Shown piece by piece: positions 14,257-16,118 of a DNA stretch of 16,118 nt. The stretch is from positions 1 to 16,118 of the forward strand of contig CAMWXM010000034.1 in assembly GCA_947178195.1 (NCBI GenBank), written 5' to 3'. The stretch comes from an uncultured Ruminococcus sp. (lineage in GTDB: Bacteria; Bacillota; Clostridia; Oscillospirales; Ruminococcaceae). Positions within the stretch are counted from its first letter, which is position 1. Each line of letters begins with the position of its first letter. A model generated the notes under the pieces. It was given only the letters and a program-made list of their open reading frames with translations, did not search any database and had not been told where the DNA came from. The position numbers were made by a program, and so were the translations under genes.

Positions 14257-15558
14257 TTAATTATTTAAAAGTTTTCTTTTCATAATTATAAAATCGAAAA
14301 CATTTATTTTATTATCATTATTCAAATCATATTTTTTAAATTGACTTTTAGAAAGTTCTCCTGATTTAACTAAGAATTTTTTTAGTTTTATAATATCTGA
14401 AATCATCAATTCCGGAGCTTCTCCTAAAGATTCAAATTTATAACCCCAATTTTCTGCATAAGCCTGAGCGGTTGAACCTTCATAGCCACGGATAATACCG
14501 TTATAATAACAATCATCATTTTTATAATCACATCCATTACAAATTGTACTGGAATCATAAAAGATTTTACAGTCAGGATTTTTTATCGTTACGCTTGTCA
14601 AGCTACTACAGTTGTAAAATGCACAATAATCTATTAAGGTTACGCTGTCCGGTATTTCTACGCTTGTCAAGCCTTTACACCCGTAAAATGCAGCATCTCC
14701 TATTGACGTTACGCTATCTGGTATCGAATAGTTTTCATCTTCTTTACCTTGTGGATATCTTATTAATTCCGTTTGTGTTTTATTAAATAATACTCCGTCA
14801 ATACTACTATAATTTTCATTATTTTCTGAAACATTTATGCTTGTCAGGCTGCTGCAGCTAAAAAATGCATAATCTCCTATTGTCGTTACGCTGTCTGGTA
14901 TTTCTACGCTTGTCAAGCTGCTGCAGAAGGAAAATGTAGAAGATTCTATTGTCGTTACGCCGCCTGGTATATCTACGCTTGTCAAACTGCTGCAGTTATA
15001 GAACGCACGATATCCTATTGACATTACGCTGTCCGGTATCTCTATGCTTGTCAATTCCACGCAGTCATAAAATGCATATTCTCCTATTGACGTCACGCTG
15101 TCTGGTATCTCTACACTTGTCAAGTCTTTACACCCGTAAAATGTCCAATCGCCTATTGAAGACACACCGTCTGGTATCTCTACACTTGTCAAGCCTTTGC
15201 ACTCACAAAATGCGCCACCTCCTATTGACGTTACGCTGTTAGGTATCTCTACGCTTGTCAATTCCAAACAGTCGAAAAATGCATATTCCCCTATTGTCAT
15301 TACAGGCAAGCCTTCGATTTCACTTGGAATAATAACTTTCTCTGCTGATTTGTCACAATCGGTAATTTCAACATAATCATATATTCCATCCTCGTCCTTG
15401 TCAACCTGTTTATAAAAAAGATAATCGTCATATTGCATTTTGTCGCCGTAATCAGCCGCTTCAGCAATTAAGGAGTTATTTACCCCCGTAAAAATATTTA
15501 ACGAGCATACCATTGCCGCCGCCAACGCAACAACGGCAAGCTTTCTTGTAAACTTCAT
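14257..15558 (-). CDS. Secreted BspA-type leucine-rich-repeat protein with C-terminal dockerin-like module
   Basis: This is a 433-residue exported protein. A signal peptide covers about 1-35 (basic start, hydrophobic core, probable cut near AEA-AD). An acidic calcium-binding-like loop DKDEDGIYDY lies at 53-62. About nine 23-residue LRR_5 repeats follow between 84 and 325, consensus SVTSIGDYAFYGCSSLTSVE. They are interrupted at about 243-280 by a degenerate unit with DGVLFNK. The C-terminus (about 383-433) resembles a ruminococcal dockerin: SDIIKLKKFLV, a spacer, then YDLNNDNKINVFDFIIMKRKLL with a clear calcium loop. The first dockerin loop has lost its usual Asp residues. Such proteins are thought to bind surfaces or partners. 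Attachment to a cohesin scaffold is an inference. It has its own promoter and terminator. Confidence 0.88.
   Translation of the reverse strand: MKFTRKLAVVALAAAMVCSLNIFTGVNNSLIAEAADYGDKMQYDDYLFYKQVDKDEDGIYDYVEITDCDKSAEKVIIPSEIEGLPVMTIGEYAFFDCLELTSVEIPNSVTSIGGGAFCECKGLTSVEIPDGVSSIGDWTFYGCKDLTSVEIPDSVTSIGEYAFYDCVELTSIEIPDSVMSIGYRAFYNCSSLTSVDIPGGVTTIESSTFSFCSSLTSVEIPDSVTTIGDYAFFSCSSLTSINVSENNENYSSIDGVLFNKTQTELIRYPQGKEDENYSIPDSVTSIGDAAFYGCKGLTSVEIPDSVTLIDYCAFYNCSSLTSVTIKNPDCKIFYDSSTICNGCDYKNDDCYYNGIIRGYEGSTAQAYAENWGYKFESLGEAPELMISDIIKLKKFLVKSGELSKSQFKKYDLNNDNKINVFDFIIMKRKLLNN
14584..15309 (-). repeat. 69-base coding repeats of the LRR gene
   Basis: Diverged tandem units of 69 bases encode the 23-residue leucine-rich repeats. 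They are broken by a non-matching stretch at about 14719-14832. Similar adjacent units could recombine to change repeat number. Confidence 0.85.
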
Positions 15559-15605
15559 AGTTAAAACTCCCTTTTATTTTTGAGCAAGCCCTGCCCATTA
15601 AATTT

Positions 15606-15634
15606 ATTATACATTATTTTCGGAGCCTTGTCAA
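15606..15634 (-). promoter_or_regulatory. Promoter of the leucine-rich-repeat gene
   Basis: TTGACA (15629-15634) and TATAAT (15606-15611) on the minus strand are exactly 17 bases apart. The leader is about 40 bases, with GGGAG before the ATG at 15558. Confidence 0.9.
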
Positions 15635-15773
15635 ATTTTTCTGAATATAAAGCTGTCCTGTAAAAAATTCATAAAAAATTCCGCTGTCGCTATCAGATAC
15701 CCTTATTATGCAATTTATGACAAAATAGCACAAAACTTCTTAAAAAAAACCCGTTCTAAAAATGTTCATTATA

Positions 15774-15782
15774 TGTTATAAT
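15774..15782 (+). promoter_or_regulatory. Extended -10 promoter of the last gene
   Basis: TGTTATAAT on the plus strand is an extended -10 box, with a weak TTCTAA 17 bases upstream (15754-15759). Start is near 15789, leaving a leader of about 30 bases. Confidence 0.6.
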
Positions 15783-15817
15783 TGAGTTACCGAAAAAAGA
15801 AAGGACGGTAAAAAACT

Positions 15818-16118
15818 ATGATGACAATAATAAACAGAGAGAAAAAAATCACATGCGAAAAAACAACTTATATGGAGGTCCTTGGTACAAACAGAGTAAT
15901 ATACCGTGTGACCTGCTCAAAAAAGAGGGCTTATGACCGTGAATTTACTACATACGGCGTTGAAGCCGAAATGAAGATAGGACCTGTAAGATTCAATGAA
16001 AAAATCGAAGATTTTTCCTGTGACCTTCAGCAGGCTGTAGGATTTGCAGAATTGCTCGTACAGAACAATATCAAGCCTGTTCTTATTTATAACGCTGCGC
16101 TTTGCTATCTGAGAAAAA
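15818..16118 (+). CDS. Small conserved hypothetical protein, DUF6514-like (cut by window edge)
   Basis: One hundred codons are visible with no stop before the right edge. The protein begins MMTIINREKKITCEKTTYME. It contains a central TYGVEAEMKIG stretch and the pattern IEDFSCDLQQAVGFAELLVQ followed by NNIKPVLIYNAAL. A short beta-rich domain that ends in disulfide-free I-x-D-[FI]-S-x-D and N-x-[IL]-x-P is what I recall of the DUF6514 family of Clostridia, whose function is unknown. No signal peptide or membrane helix is seen. AAAGGA lies about 12 bases before the first ATG, and a second ATG follows directly. It is divergent from the LRR gene. Confidence 0.65.
   Translation, partial: MMTIINREKKITCEKTTYMEVLGTNRVIYRVTCSKKRAYDREFTTYGVEAEMKIGPVRFNEKIEDFSCDLQQAVGFAELLVQNNIKPVLIYNAALCYLRK

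Noticed and set aside
14584..15309. CRISPR-like or satellite array because of the regular spacing.
   Set aside because: The period is 69 bases in frame within an open reading frame and encodes leucine-rich repeats; units are diverged and there are no unique spacers.

Overview
The window looks like chromosomal DNA from a Gram-positive anaerobe of the Clostridia, most likely a Ruminococcus or close relative (Oscillospiraceae). The evidence is low G+C content, a dcw cell-wall cluster starting with mraZ, a meso-diaminopimelate type MurE (DNPR motif), a class B penicillin-binding protein with two PASTA domains, near-consensus TTGACA/TATAAT promoters, and a secreted leucine-rich-repeat protein ending in a dockerin-like module. 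The genus is an inference.

Positions 1-8169, minus strand: a dcw cluster read from right to left. It runs promoter, mraZ, rsmH, ftsL-like, a 430-base non-coding gap, the PASTA transpeptidase (ftsI/pbpB type), murE, murF and the first 136 codons of mraY, which runs off the left edge. These genes build the peptidoglycan precursor and the septal transpeptidase. The gap holds a roughly 100-base palindrome and an intrinsic terminator directly in front of the transpeptidase ribosome binding site.

Positions 8237-9068, minus strand: a lone ECF-transporter S component with its own terminator.

Positions 9115-13695, minus strand: the str operon, rpsL-rpsG-fusA-tuf, with a consensus promoter before rpsL, a second promoter before tuf and a strong terminator after tuf.

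Positions 13700-14256 are the most interesting part. The ORF finder gives no real gene here. I read a complete type I toxin-antitoxin locus: a 32-residue hydrophobic peptide on the minus strand behind a perfect TTGACA-17-TATAAT promoter, a convergent plus-strand antisense RNA, and a shared two-way terminator over the 3' end of the peptide gene. The antisense promoter has been split by a 171-base MITE with 18-base perfect terminal inverted repeats and a 10-base target duplication that copied the -10 box. The repeats resemble those of IS231 (IS4 family).

Positions 14257-15634, minus strand: a secreted BspA-type leucine-rich-repeat protein with its own promoter and terminator. Positions 15774-16118, plus strand: the start of a gene resembling DUF6514, cut by the right edge.
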